Origin: JBCCGR01 sp039029195
GTDB taxonomy: Bacteria; Pseudomonadota; Alphaproteobacteria; Rhizobiales; Rhizobiaceae
Length of the DNA: 64,000 bases
Direction of reading: 5' to 3'
Assembly: GCA_039029195.1 (NCBI GenBank)
Contig: JBCCGR010000002.1
Coordinates: 191,970-255,969 of the forward strand
Each line of letters begins with the position of its first letter. The stretch's first letter is position 1. Below, piece by piece: positions 18,069 through 26,468 of this stretch. Both the position numbers and the translations under genes were made by a program. The notes under the pieces were generated by a model. It ran no database searches. It had not been told where the DNA came from and was given only the letters and a program-made list of their open reading frames with translations.

Positions 18069-18767
18069 CTAGCTGATTGAAGCGACGATGTCCTCAGCAG
18101 CCTGTCTCGGATCCGCAGCTTGTACAATGGGTCGACCAATCACAACATGCGAAGCCCCTGCGGCGATTGCCCGTTCAGGGGTCATGACGCGTTTCTGGTC
18201 GCCTGCATCACTGCCGCCAGGCCGTATTCCTGGCGTTACCAGCGCCATACCATTGCCGATGGCACTGCGAATGATCTCGGCTTCCTGGGCTGAGGCAACG
18301 AGCCCGCCCATACCCGCATCTTGGGCCTGTCTTGCCCGCTTCACGACAAGATCTCGCGCTGAACCCGCATAACCCGCGTCCGCGAGATCATCGTCGTCCA
18401 TCGAGGTGAGAACTGTCACGCCGAGCAGACAAAGACCTGAACCCTCTGCAGCCTTCACCGCAGCCGCCATCGCCTTCGGATAGGCATGGATGGTCAGCAT
18501 GGTGACGCCCATGCGGATGATGTTCTCCACTGCCTTTTCGATCGTGTTGTCGATGTCGAGCAGTTTCATGTCGAGGAATACGTGATAACCGCCTGCAACA
18601 AGATCGCGCACGATCTGAAACCCACCGTCAAAGGCAAGCTGATATCCAACCTTGTAGAAGGTGACGGAATCCCCAAGCCGCTCCACTAGCTCAAGCGCTT
18701 CAGGAACCGTCGGAACATCAAGCGCCGTTATCACCCGGTCTCTGGGCGTTCTGGGTTCAATCATCAT
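18069..18767 (-). CDS. pyrF: Orotidine 5'-phosphate decarboxylase PyrF
   Basis: PyrF decarboxylates OMP to UMP, the last step of de novo pyrimidine synthesis. The 232-residue barrel shows FYKVGYQ, the catalytic Asp-Lys-Asp array in LDMKLLDIDNT, and the phosphate-gripping VTPGIRP and HVVIGRPIVQA motifs. I chose the ATG at 18767 (MMIEPRTPRDRVITALDVP); the frame is open upstream to 18830, but those residues are not family-like. It follows the FMN reductase by 44 bases on the same strand. Confidence 0.95.
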   Translation of the reverse strand: MMIEPRTPRDRVITALDVPTVPEALELVERLGDSVTFYKVGYQLAFDGGFQIVRDLVAGGYHVFLDMKLLDIDNTIEKAVENIIRMGVTMLTIHAYPKAMAAAVKAAEGSGLCLLGVTVLTSMDDDDLADAGYAGSARDLVVKRARQAQDAGMGGLVASAQEAEIIRSAIGNGMALVTPGIRPGGSDAGDQKRVMTPERAIAAGASHVVIGRPIVQAADPRQAAEDIVASIS

Positions 18768-18811
18768 TGCAGTCTCAACAGGTTTGGAAGATCGCCGAAT
18801 CAGCGACGTGA

Positions 18812-19396
18812 TCAGCCCCGCGCATACCACGAAGCATGACGCAGGAGCGAGGCAACCATATTGCTCAACATGGATTTCGCGCGATCATTGGTGAGTTGAT
18901 CAAGATCATCGAATGCGCTGCCTGCACTGCCAACGGCGACCTGTTCTGTAATTGCTGAAGCCCCGACACTGACCAGTATCTGCCTGACCTGTGCCAGACC
19001 GCGAATGCCACCCAGCGCGCCCGGAGAAGCCGAAGCAATTGCATAGGCACGGTTCTGATACGGCTTCACCGCTTCGCCATTGACGCTGATGGGACGGCTG
19101 ATCCAGTCCATTGCGTTCTTCAACAGTGGTGCAAGTGAGCTGTTATATTCCGGGCTGACAATCACCACGCCATCGTGGGCAGCAATCATCTGGGCGAGTT
19201 TCACCGCATTCTCGGGCACGCCACTCGATTGCTCATCATCACCATTGTAAATCGGCAGCGGATAGTCGTCCAGTGAGATGCGGGTTGGCGCGCCGTTTTG
19301 CTGGTCGATCTCCCTGACTATGGCCGCCGCAAGGCGTGTGTTGACCGATCCAGACCGGCAGGAACCCGGAATAACAATTATCTTTTGTTGTGCCAT
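18812..19396 (-). CDS. NADPH-dependent FMN reductase family protein
   Basis: This 194-residue flavodoxin-like protein starts MAQQKIIVIPGSCRSGSVNTRL, with the phosphate-binding GSxRxGSxN loop for FMN, and continues with VSPEYNSSLAPLLKNAMDW, the conserved isoalloxazine-contacting motif. Members (ChrR, YieF, SsuE-like) reduce quinones, azo dyes, chromate or FMN; which applies here cannot be read. The ATG at 19396 fits the family better than the in-frame codon at 19408. It diverges from deoD with a 113-base gap. Confidence 0.88.
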   Translation of the reverse strand: MAQQKIIVIPGSCRSGSVNTRLAAAIVREIDQQNGAPTRISLDDYPLPIYNGDDEQSSGVPENAVKLAQMIAAHDGVVIVSPEYNSSLAPLLKNAMDWISRPISVNGEAVKPYQNRAYAIASASPGALGGIRGLAQVRQILVSVGASAITEQVAVGSAGSAFDDLDQLTNDRAKSMLSNMVASLLRHASWYARG

Positions 19397-19509
19397 GTCA
19401 CCCCACATTGCAGCACCGCATTCATCGCGGTTGCGTGTTGAATATGAATACTGTTCTTTTGTTCTGGAATAGAGTCGAGATCAACCATGCAGAAAGCGGA
19501 TTTTCCCTT

Positions 19510-20226
19510 ATGACACCACACATTGAGGCTTCCTCCGGAGATTATGCCGAAACCATCCTGCTTCCGGGGGATCCGCTGCGGGCAAAATGGATCGCTGAGA
19601 CATTTCTGGACGATGTGAAATGTGTGAACAGGGTGCGCAACTGTTTGGGGTTCACCGGCAGCTACAAAGGCGTGCCGATCAGCACGCAGGCAACCGGCAT
19701 GGGCCAGCCGTCAACCGCCATCTATGTCCACGAACTCCTCAACATGTTTGGTGCGAAGACGCTTGTGCGAGTGGGAACCTGCGGCGGGTTGAACACGGAT
19801 GTGAAACTGCGTGATGTCATCATTGCCATGACAGCCTGCACGGACAGTGGGATGAACCGCGCGCACTTTGCGCCGTTTGACTTCGCGCCATCCGCAGATT
19901 TCGGTCTTGTGAGAAAGGCTGTCGAGATCGCAGAGGAAAAGTCCATCCGTCATCACGTGGGACCGATTTTTTCAAGCGACGTTTTCTATTCACCTGATGG
20001 CATTGCCACCTATCAGACGTTGATGGATCACGGCATTTTGGGCGTCGAGATGGAAACGAGCACGATATTCACGCTCGCTGCACGATTTGGCGCACGAGCG
20101 CTTTCCATCTGTTCCATGAGTGACTGCATCATCACCGAAACCCAGATTAGTGCTGATGAGCGCCAGCAGACACTCACCCAGATGATTGAACTTGCGCTCG
20201 AAACCGTGGTGGCGGATGCGAGCTAG
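19510..20226 (+). CDS. deoD: Purine-nucleoside phosphorylase DeoD
   Basis: DeoD splits purine nucleosides with phosphate to give the free base and ribose 1-phosphate (salvage). The 238-residue product starts MTPHIEASSGDYAETILLPGDPLRAKWIAE, in which GDPLRAKW binds phosphate. LVRVGTCGG is a further active-site motif, and VEMETSTIFTLA contacts ribose. The catalytic Asp of the bacterial hexameric class is in SMSDCI. I chose the ATG at 19510; the frame is open to 19390, which would overlap the divergent reductase gene. Confidence 0.94.
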   Translation: MTPHIEASSGDYAETILLPGDPLRAKWIAETFLDDVKCVNRVRNCLGFTGSYKGVPISTQATGMGQPSTAIYVHELLNMFGAKTLVRVGTCGGLNTDVKLRDVIIAMTACTDSGMNRAHFAPFDFAPSADFGLVRKAVEIAEEKSIRHHVGPIFSSDVFYSPDGIATYQTLMDHGILGVEMETSTIFTLAARFGARALSICSMSDCIITETQISADERQQTLTQMIELALETVVADAS

Positions 20227-20233
20227 AACCGCT

Positions 20234-20276
20234 CAAGCCTATGAACCCCGCGCCATTCCGCGGTGCCTTAGGCTTG
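20234..20276. repeat. Two-step inverted repeat between convergent genes
   Basis: CAAGCCTA (20234-20241) pairs perfectly with TAGGCTTG (20269-20276), and inside them CCGCG (20248-20252) pairs with CGCGG (20259-20263). The element sits between the convergent deoD and toxin-like genes, where a bidirectional terminator would be expected. No clear U tract follows on either strand. Confidence 0.6.
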
Positions 20277-20292
20277 GAACGGCAATCACGCC

Positions 20293-21450
20293 CTACAGAT
20301 CGTTGATGTAATTCACGAACGGTGTGACGTTGGATGCGTTGTAGGCGTCCTGCACCTGCTGTTGGGTCATACCATAGGCCAGATCAGCGTCGGAACCGGT
20401 CAACGTGATTGTAAGCGACTGAGACAGGGCGTAGGCATCACCCCAGCTTGTTTGCGCATTTGTCAGATCAGTCTGCACACTTGACCAGTCGCTTGAATTG
20501 TAGTCATCGCTGGCATCGTTGATGTCGGTGATTGCGTTGTTCACATCGGTTTCGATCTGCTGCCACACATCCAATATCTGCTGGAGTTTGGACTCAACGG
20601 TTGAGACCTGATTGGCAAAACCCTGATACTGGTTGGCGAGCGCACTCAGTGCCGCCATATCGGATGTGTCATTGTCCATTTCGGTGGTTAACTGCCCAAC
20701 TGTCTCGTAGGCATCGTAGAGCTTCACCGCATCAAGTGCGATCATCGCCACTTGAATGAGAATTGTCGGGCCAAACAACAACCAAACAAGTCCGCCCTCA
20801 GGCCAGGCAGCGACCGTTGCAAGCGTTGAAACGCAGGCCTCCGCCACCGCCAAACCGGTCAGTTGACCAATATCCTCCCAATAATCCTTGATCTGCTCAT
20901 TGAGATTGTCGATCGACTGGTTGAGCTGGTTGATCTGGTCCTGATCGGCATCAGATGCCTGCACTGCCTGGTTCACCACTGTGTTGAGCTGGGTCGCCAT
21001 GTTGGGGACCGTATCACTGAAATCCTGTATCGCGGTGATGGTGCTTTGCAAAAACACGGTGATCAGGTTCAGTGTGCTGCTCAGTGTGTTGAGATCCGCG
21101 TTGAGCGCACTTTTTGCCGAGTTGCTGGTTGGGTCGCTGATGAGGGTGGAAGTGTTGTTGAGCGCGTCTGTCAGCGTTGCTGTGATTGTGCTTTCATAAT
21201 TGTTGATCTCAGCCGGAGTTGCCTCAAGTTTGACGATCACACTGTTGGCCCATATCAACGCTTCCCGCGTCGCGGCCTCATAGGCGCTTGTAATATCCGA
21301 CCAGTTCGATGGGTTGGTGTGCAGATTTGGCAGCTTCGACGCCATGACGGCAGTGCAAAACGACGCGACAAATAAAACGTCTCGTTGATATTGCAGTTGA
21401 GCGCTCTGGGCAGATTGGGCGTTGTTCGCCAAGGCGGCGCTGATGGACAT
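20293..21450 (-). CDS. ClyA/HBL-like alpha-helical protein, second of a tandem pair (predicted pore-forming toxin subunit)
   Basis: I do not recognise a named gene. The 385-residue product is nearly all helical: long Asn/Gln/Asp/Ser/Thr-rich amphipathic helices, a central hydrophobic region at about residues 193-243 (GLAVAEACVSTLATVAAWPE, then WLLFGPTILIQVAMIALD) and a second helical half ending NYINDL. A head motif YQRDVLFVASFC lies near residues 21-32. This plan (helical bundle, central hydrophobic hairpin, helical bundle) is that of the ClyA/HBL/NHE/XaxA pore-forming toxins. The upstream neighbour is a paralogue of identical length. No signal peptide is visible. GAGGAG precedes the ATG. 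Fold assignment is inference; the gene itself is secure. Confidence 0.6.
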   Translation of the reverse strand: MSISAALANNAQSAQSAQLQYQRDVLFVASFCTAVMASKLPNLHTNPSNWSDITSAYEAATREALIWANSVIVKLEATPAEINNYESTITATLTDALNNTSTLISDPTSNSAKSALNADLNTLSSTLNLITVFLQSTITAIQDFSDTVPNMATQLNTVVNQAVQASDADQDQINQLNQSIDNLNEQIKDYWEDIGQLTGLAVAEACVSTLATVAAWPEGGLVWLLFGPTILIQVAMIALDAVKLYDAYETVGQLTTEMDNDTSDMAALSALANQYQGFANQVSTVESKLQQILDVWQQIETDVNNAITDINDASDDYNSSDWSSVQTDLTNAQTSWGDAYALSQSLTITLTGSDADLAYGMTQQQVQDAYNASNVTPFVNYINDL

Positions 21451-21528
21451 GGAGGTCTCCTCTTCTATCCATGAATTGTGAAAGTGCGTTCAAAGAGCCC
21501 GCCAGATCGGAAACCTAGCGAAACGACG

Positions 21529-22686
21529 TCAGAGCGAGTTCAGATATTGAATGATCGGCGTGTTGGTGCCGTTGTTGATTGCGGCTTCAAAATCATCCTG
21601 GCTCATATTCAGATTGACGTCCGCATTGGAGGCCTGAATGTTGAACGTCAGCAACAGGCTGATCCCATATGCCTCCTGCCAATCGGTCAGCGCTGTATTG
21701 AGATCATTCTCCAGATCCTGCCATTGGCCGGTTCCGAAATCGTCGCCACCGGTGGTAATTTCATTGGCAGCGTCTTCAATTGCTGTCTGAACAACCTGCC
21801 ATACGGACAGGATTTCCGTCAGGGTGTTTTGAACCTGAACTGCCTGAGTGGAAAAGGTGGAATATTGCTGGGACAAGGCGCTGAGCGCGCCCATGTCCGC
21901 TGTTATTCCGGTAATTTCTTTCTGGTCGCCCTCAATTGACTGTTTGGCAGTCTGAATATTGCTCCATTGAACGAGGATGAAGCCACCGGCTAGCAAAACG
22001 GCGGGGATTGTTTCCATCCATATTGTTGCACCCTCGGGCCAATCCGCAATTGTTGCCACAACCGCAACGATAACATTCAGTACAGCAACACCTGCGGCCA
22101 CTCCGATTGCAATCCAGTAGTTCTTTATCGAGTTGTTGAGGTCAGCGATCGAGTCATTGAGATTGTCAATCTGCTGCTGATCGGCATTAGACGCATCGAT
22201 GGAATCCTGAACAATGGTGGCAAACTGGGTAGCCATATCACTAACGCCGGACTGAAAACCGTCGAGTGTTGTCACCATGCCTTCAACATAGCCAACCACC
22301 AGACCAAGGTCAGAGGAAAGCTGCTTCAGATCATTGTAAACATTGGTGCGGGCCGTGTTGTCATTCGGATTGGAAACCAGCGTTGTCGTATTGCTTAAGG
22401 CGTCCTGAAGCGCGGAAGTGATGCTATCGTTCCACTGGTTCACTTCTTCGGGCGTGGAAATGAGCTGAGCCAGTGCGGTGTTCGCCCAAACCAATGCATC
22501 GGAATTGGCCTTGTCATAGGCAGTGGTGATTTCCTTCCAATTGTCGGGATTTTCGTTCAGTGCAGGCAGGGAACTGGCCAACACTGACGCGCAAAACCAG
22601 GTGACGAACACAACATCCTGTTGATAGCGCTGATGCGCTTGCTGCAGTTTCTGTTTGTTTTCAGATAAAGACGTAGAAATAGCCAC
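21529..22686 (-). CDS. ClyA/HBL-like alpha-helical protein, first of a tandem pair (predicted pore-forming toxin subunit)
   Basis: This paralogue of the next gene downstream has the same head (YQQDVVFVTWFCASVLASSL), the same WPEG turn near residue 216 and the same C-terminal style (NTPIIQYLNSL). The central hydrophobic hairpin, about residues 191-245, is longer and more membrane-like (IGVAAGVAVLNVIVAVVATI, WPEG, IPAVLLAGGFILVQW) than in its partner, so this may be the main membrane-inserting subunit. I chose the GTG at 22686, preceded by GGGGGATATACT, because it gives 385 residues, exactly the partner's length, and aligns both N termini; an ATG at 22731 would add a Cys-rich head. The genes are 78 bases apart, probably an operon. 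Confidence 0.6.
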   Translation of the reverse strand: MAISTSLSENKQKLQQAHQRYQQDVVFVTWFCASVLASSLPALNENPDNWKEITTAYDKANSDALVWANTALAQLISTPEEVNQWNDSITSALQDALSNTTTLVSNPNDNTARTNVYNDLKQLSSDLGLVVGYVEGMVTTLDGFQSGVSDMATQFATIVQDSIDASNADQQQIDNLNDSIADLNNSIKNYWIAIGVAAGVAVLNVIVAVVATIADWPEGATIWMETIPAVLLAGGFILVQWSNIQTAKQSIEGDQKEITGITADMGALSALSQQYSTFSTQAVQVQNTLTEILSVWQVVQTAIEDAANEITTGGDDFGTGQWQDLENDLNTALTDWQEAYGISLLLTFNIQASNADVNLNMSQDDFEAAINNGTNTPIIQYLNSL

Positions 22687-22905
22687 AGTATATCCCCCAA
22701 AACAACAACATCCGCTTTCCCCAAAGCGCACGTGGCTTCAATTGATCAGGAGTAAAGTTCCGCACATCATTTGGATGTGTGTCAATCTATTTGAGAGATA
22801 CTGCAATCAGCGTGTGACGTATTACACACCAACGGAAAAGCGCTCTTGCGGCGCAAAGGGCAATACAATTGTTGACCGAAGTCTTTGAGTCGAATGTGCG
22901 GTGCT
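22687..22905 (-). promoter_or_regulatory. Upstream region of the toxin-like pair: TTGACA, palindrome and CRP/FNR-like site
   Basis: The minus strand carries TTGACA at 22785-22780, directly followed by a perfect palindrome CACATC-CAAAT-GATGTG (22779-22763) that fills a 17-base promoter spacer. The hexamer at the -10 place (CGGAAC) is poor. Further upstream, 22813-22828 reads TGTGA-CGTATT-ACACA, one base from the CRP/FNR consensus TGTGA-N6-TCACA. The arrangement looks like a regulated promoter needing an activator. It is read by eye from consensus only. Confidence 0.4.
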
Positions 22906-24039
22906 CTAGTCCGCCAACCCGTCAAAAAAGGTCTTCATCCGCGCGAAAAACCCTTCGGATTCCGGGCTGTTTTCCTTGGACGATTCCTGTTCGAATTCTT
23001 CGAGCAGCTCTCTTTGTCGACGCGAGAGTTTCTGTGGGGTTTCGATCGCAACCTGGATGTACATGTCGCCAAATTGCGAAGAGCGCAGTACCGGCATGCC
23101 CTTGCCCTTCAGGCGGAATTGCTTGCCGTGCTGGGTGCCTTCCGGCACCTTCACGCGGGTCTTGCTGCCGTCAATGGTGGCGACTTCAAACTGACCGCCG
23201 AGTGCAGCCGATGTCATAGAAATCGGGACCCGGCAGAAAATATCGGCCCCGTCGCGCTGAAAGAACTCATGCGGTTTGACCGACAGGAAAATGTAAAGGT
23301 CACCCGCTGGGCCACCTTGCAGACCGGCTTCTCCTTCGCCCGCGAGTCGAATGCGCGTACCATCTTCAATACCGGCGGGGATGTTGACGGAAAGTGATTT
23401 ACGTTGAGTCACCCGACCCGTGCCGGAACAGTCCGTGCAGGGATCGGAAATAACCTCACCACGCCCATGACAGTTTGGGCAGGTGCGTTCGATTGAAAAG
23501 AAGCCCTGGCTTGCACGAACCCGACCACTGCCGCTGCACATGCCGCAGGTCGATGGCGATGTGCCGGGCTTGGCGCCACTTCCGGAGCAGGTTTCGCAGG
23601 TGACGGTTGTTGGAACTTCAACCTCTGCGGCTTTGCCCTCAAACGCTTCCTCAAGCGTGACTTCCATATTGTAGCGAAGATCAGCACCACGCTGACGGCT
23701 ACTGCCACCGCCGCGACGGCCGCCCATCATTTCCCCGAAGATGTCTTCGAAGATGTCGCCCATTCCGCCGCCGCCGAACCCGCCGCCAAATGGACCGGCA
23801 CCGCCCCCGCCCTGTTCAAAGGCAGCGTGGCCAAAACGGTCGTAGGCGGCGCGTTTTTGCGGATCTTTTAGGGATTCGTAGGCTTCGTTGATTTCCTTGA
23901 ACTTGGACTCAGCTTCCTTGTTCCCCGGATTACGGTCCGGGTGATATTTCATCGCCTGCTTGCGGAAAGCGCTTTTCAGCGTCTTTTCGTCAGCATCCTG
24001 CGATACGCCAAGTGTTTCGTAGAAATCGGGCTTCGACAT
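22906..24039 (-). CDS. dnaJ: Chaperone DnaJ (Hsp40)
   Basis: DnaJ delivers unfolded clients to DnaK and stimulates its ATPase. The 377-residue protein has all domains in order: a J domain with the HPD tripeptide in KYHPDRNPG, a Gly/Phe-rich linker (about 75-105), a zinc region with four CxxCxGxG repeats (CETCSGSG, CGMCSGSG, CPNCHGRG, CTDCSGTG), then the client-binding and dimerisation domain. It follows dnaK by 116 bases on the same strand; a strong hairpin in that gap may lower its expression relative to dnaK. Confidence 0.98.
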   Translation of the reverse strand: MSKPDFYETLGVSQDADEKTLKSAFRKQAMKYHPDRNPGNKEAESKFKEINEAYESLKDPQKRAAYDRFGHAAFEQGGGGAGPFGGGFGGGGMGDIFEDIFGEMMGGRRGGGSSRQRGADLRYNMEVTLEEAFEGKAAEVEVPTTVTCETCSGSGAKPGTSPSTCGMCSGSGRVRASQGFFSIERTCPNCHGRGEVISDPCTDCSGTGRVTQRKSLSVNIPAGIEDGTRIRLAGEGEAGLQGGPAGDLYIFLSVKPHEFFQRDGADIFCRVPISMTSAALGGQFEVATIDGSKTRVKVPEGTQHGKQFRLKGKGMPVLRSSQFGDMYIQVAIETPQKLSRRQRELLEEFEQESSKENSPESEGFFARMKTFFDGLAD

Positions 24040-24095
24040 CGGCCGTTATCTTTTCAATCAGTACGCATGTTTGGCAGCGCTGCCCGGACAGTGAA

Positions 24096-24122
24096 ACGGG
24101 GCAGTCACATTGACCGCCCCGT
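24096..24122 (-). terminator. Hairpin between dnaK and dnaJ (possible attenuator)
   Basis: Bases 24096-24107 and 24111-24122 form a 12-pair stem (one G-U wobble on the minus strand) with a three-base loop. On the minus strand it is followed by TTTCACTG, a short U run. It probably acts as a partial terminator or as an RNA-stabilising stem between the two chaperone genes. Confidence 0.6.
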
Positions 24123-24155
24123 GTGCAGTTCTCTCAGCGCAAGACGGTCAACGTC

Positions 24156-26078
24156 TTACGCCGATTTCTTTTCGTCTTCGTCGTCGATTTCCTCGAAATC
24201 AGCGTCGACAACGTCTTCGTCCTTGGCTGCATCAGCGGCAGCGTCGGCCGCAGCGGCAGCTTCTTCATCGGACTGCTGCGATTCGTAGATCGCCTGACCC
24301 ATTTTCATGGAGGCTTCTGCGAGCACGGTTGCCTTGGCGGTGATCTCAGCCGGGTCTTCTGAATCCAGAACACCCTTCAGATCTTCCATGGCAGCCTCGA
24401 TTGCCGTCTTGTCTTCTTCTGAGACCTTGTCGGCATGCTCCTCGAGAGATTTCTCGGTTGAGTGAAGCATGGCTTCAGCCTGGTTCTTGGCCTCAACCAG
24501 CTCACGACGCTTCTTGTCGTCATCAGCATTGGCTTCGGCGTCCTGAACCATCTGTTCGATCTCGTCATCCGACAGACCGCCAGAGGCCTGAATACGGATC
24601 TCGTGGCTCTTGCCTGTGCCTTTGTCCTTCGCGGAAACATTCACGATGCCGTTGGCGTCGATGTCAAACGTCACCTCAATCTGAGGAACGCCGCGCGGCG
24701 CAGGTGGAATGCCGACCAAATCAAACTGACCAAGCAGCTTGTTGTCGGAAGCCATTTCACGCTCACCCTGCGAGACACGAATGGTCACAGCATTCTGATT
24801 GTCTTCTGCGGTGGAGAAGGTCTGGCTCTTCTTGGTTGGGATTGTGGTGTTGCGATCAATCAACCGTGTGAAGACACCACCAAGCGTTTCAATGCCGAGA
24901 GACAGTGGAGTGACATCGAGAAGCAGAACGTCGGTTACGTCGCCCTGCAGAACGCCGGCCTGAATGGCAGCGCCCATGGCAACAACTTCGTCAGGGTTCA
25001 CACCCTTGTGGGGTTCCTTGCCAAAGAAGTCCTGAACGGTTTCCTGAATTTTTGGCATACGGGTCATGCCGCCAACGAGAACAACCTCGTCAATCTCACC
25101 AGCAGAAAGACCAGCGTCCTTCAGAGCGGACTGGCATGGGCCGATGGTGCGCTTCACAAGATCAGCAACCAGCGCTTCGAACTTGGCGCGGGTGAGCTTC
25201 AGCGTCATGTGCTTCGGACCGGAAGCATCTGCGGTGATGAAAGGCAGGTTGATCTCGGTCTGGGCTGAGGAGGAGAGTTCGATCTTCGCCTTTTCAGCGG
25301 CTTCTTTCAGACGCTGCAGGGCAAGCTTGTCGCCTTTCAGGTCAATGCCGTTTTCTTTCTTGAATTCGGCAGCCAGATAATCGACCAGCGCCATGTCAAA
25401 GTCTTCACCGCCAAGGAACGTATCGCCATTGGTCGATTTCACTTCAAACACGCCGTCGCCAATTTCCAGAACGGAAATATCGAACGTGCCACCGCCAAGG
25501 TCGTAAACGGCGATGGTCTTGCCGTCGTTCTTTTCCATTCCATAGGAAAGGGCGGCAGCCGTTGGTTCGTTGATGATGCGCAGAACTTCAAGACCGGCAA
25601 TCTTGCCTGCATCCTTGGTGGCCTGACGCTGGGCATCGTTAAAATAGGCTGGAACGGTGATAACGGCCTGCTCGACCTTCTCACCAAGATAGGCTTCAGC
25701 GGTTTCCTTCATCTTCTGAAGAATCATCGCAGAAATCTGTGAAGGTGACATGGCTTCGTCGCCGGCCTGCACCCAGGCATCGCCATTGTCAGCCTTGACG
25801 ATGGAATAAGGAACCAGATCCTGGTCCTTTTTGACGGTCTTGTCTTCAAACCGGCGGCCAATCAGGCGCTTCACAGCAAAAAGCGTGTTTTCCGGGTTGG
25901 TGACCGCCTGACGTTTGGCAGGCTGCCCAACAAGACGCTCACCATCGTCAGTGAAGGCCACCATGGACGGTGTGGTACGTGCGCCTTCTGCATTTTCGAT
26001 AACTTTTGGATTTTTGCCATCCATGACGGCAACGCACGAATTGGTCGTGCCCAGGTCGATGCCGATTACTTTCGCCAT
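24156..26078 (-). CDS. dnaK: Molecular chaperone DnaK (Hsp70)
   Basis: This ATP-driven chaperone of 640 residues starts MAKVIGIDLGTTNSCVAVMDG, the Hsp70 phosphate-1 motif. Other motifs are AVITVPAYFNDAQRQATKDA, IAVYDLGGGTFDISVLEIG and VLVGGMTRMPKIQ in the ATPase domain, the linker DVLLLDVTPLSLGIE, and the substrate-binding beta domain. A helical lid and an acidic tail ending EEIDDEDEKKSA follow. Full length and intact. grpE is not in the window. A likely RpoH promoter lies about 200 bases upstream. Confidence 0.99.
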   Translation of the reverse strand: MAKVIGIDLGTTNSCVAVMDGKNPKVIENAEGARTTPSMVAFTDDGERLVGQPAKRQAVTNPENTLFAVKRLIGRRFEDKTVKKDQDLVPYSIVKADNGDAWVQAGDEAMSPSQISAMILQKMKETAEAYLGEKVEQAVITVPAYFNDAQRQATKDAGKIAGLEVLRIINEPTAAALSYGMEKNDGKTIAVYDLGGGTFDISVLEIGDGVFEVKSTNGDTFLGGEDFDMALVDYLAAEFKKENGIDLKGDKLALQRLKEAAEKAKIELSSSAQTEINLPFITADASGPKHMTLKLTRAKFEALVADLVKRTIGPCQSALKDAGLSAGEIDEVVLVGGMTRMPKIQETVQDFFGKEPHKGVNPDEVVAMGAAIQAGVLQGDVTDVLLLDVTPLSLGIETLGGVFTRLIDRNTTIPTKKSQTFSTAEDNQNAVTIRVSQGEREMASDNKLLGQFDLVGIPPAPRGVPQIEVTFDIDANGIVNVSAKDKGTGKSHEIRIQASGGLSDDEIEQMVQDAEANADDDKKRRELVEAKNQAEAMLHSTEKSLEEHADKVSEEDKTAIEAAMEDLKGVLDSEDPAEITAKATVLAEASMKMGQAIYESQQSDEEAAAAADAAADAAKDEDVVDADFEEIDDEDEKKSA

Positions 26079-26468
26079 TACTCTTTCATCTCCTTTTCAG
26101 CGAGCCAGCCGGACCCTCCTTACCCGCCACGCAGGCAAGGAATTCGGCATCCCGGGCATCGGAAGCTGTCTCATCACGACGGTAAAACAGAAACCGGTGC
26201 CCCCACTGGCCCCTTTTCACGAGTGCCACATCGAAACGTCAGGGGGATAAAATAGATCGGCCCTGCCGTGTGCTGGGCGCTATATAAGAATGCGCTCCGG
26301 TTGGCGCAAGCCTTTGAAAAGTACTCGCCACGGTAAATCTTGTCTCAGGGAGACTGCCAGACAAATAGGTTGTTTTCGCGGGGGAGTGCACAGCCACACT
26401 ATGAAGGCTGGATATGCCAGCCCTGAATTTGTAGGTTCGCTTGGAAATTCAATCTGAAAGGACATGAA
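26079..26468. other. Divergent intergenic region between dnaK and the secreted hypothetical gene
   Basis: This 390-base stretch has no credible gene. The dnaK side holds a leader of about 200 bases after the probable RpoH promoter at 26282-26310. On the plus side GAAAGGA precedes the ATG at 26469, but I see no clear sigma-70 promoter for that gene. Confidence 0.5.
26282..26310 (-). promoter_or_regulatory. Probable RpoH (sigma-32) heat-shock promoter of dnaK
   Basis: On the minus strand CTTGCG (26310-26305) is followed after 16 bases by CTTATAT (26288-26282). Alphaproteobacterial RpoH promoters have CTTG in the -35 element and a C(C/T)TATnT-like -10 with this spacing. The position, about 200 bases before dnaK, leaves a long leader. 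Assignment is by consensus only. Confidence 0.55.

Noticed and set aside
22840..22905. Terminator after dnaJ
   Set aside because: Only a four-pair GCGC stem followed by TTTT on the minus strand; not strong enough, so read-through from dnaJ to the toxin-like genes cannot be excluded.
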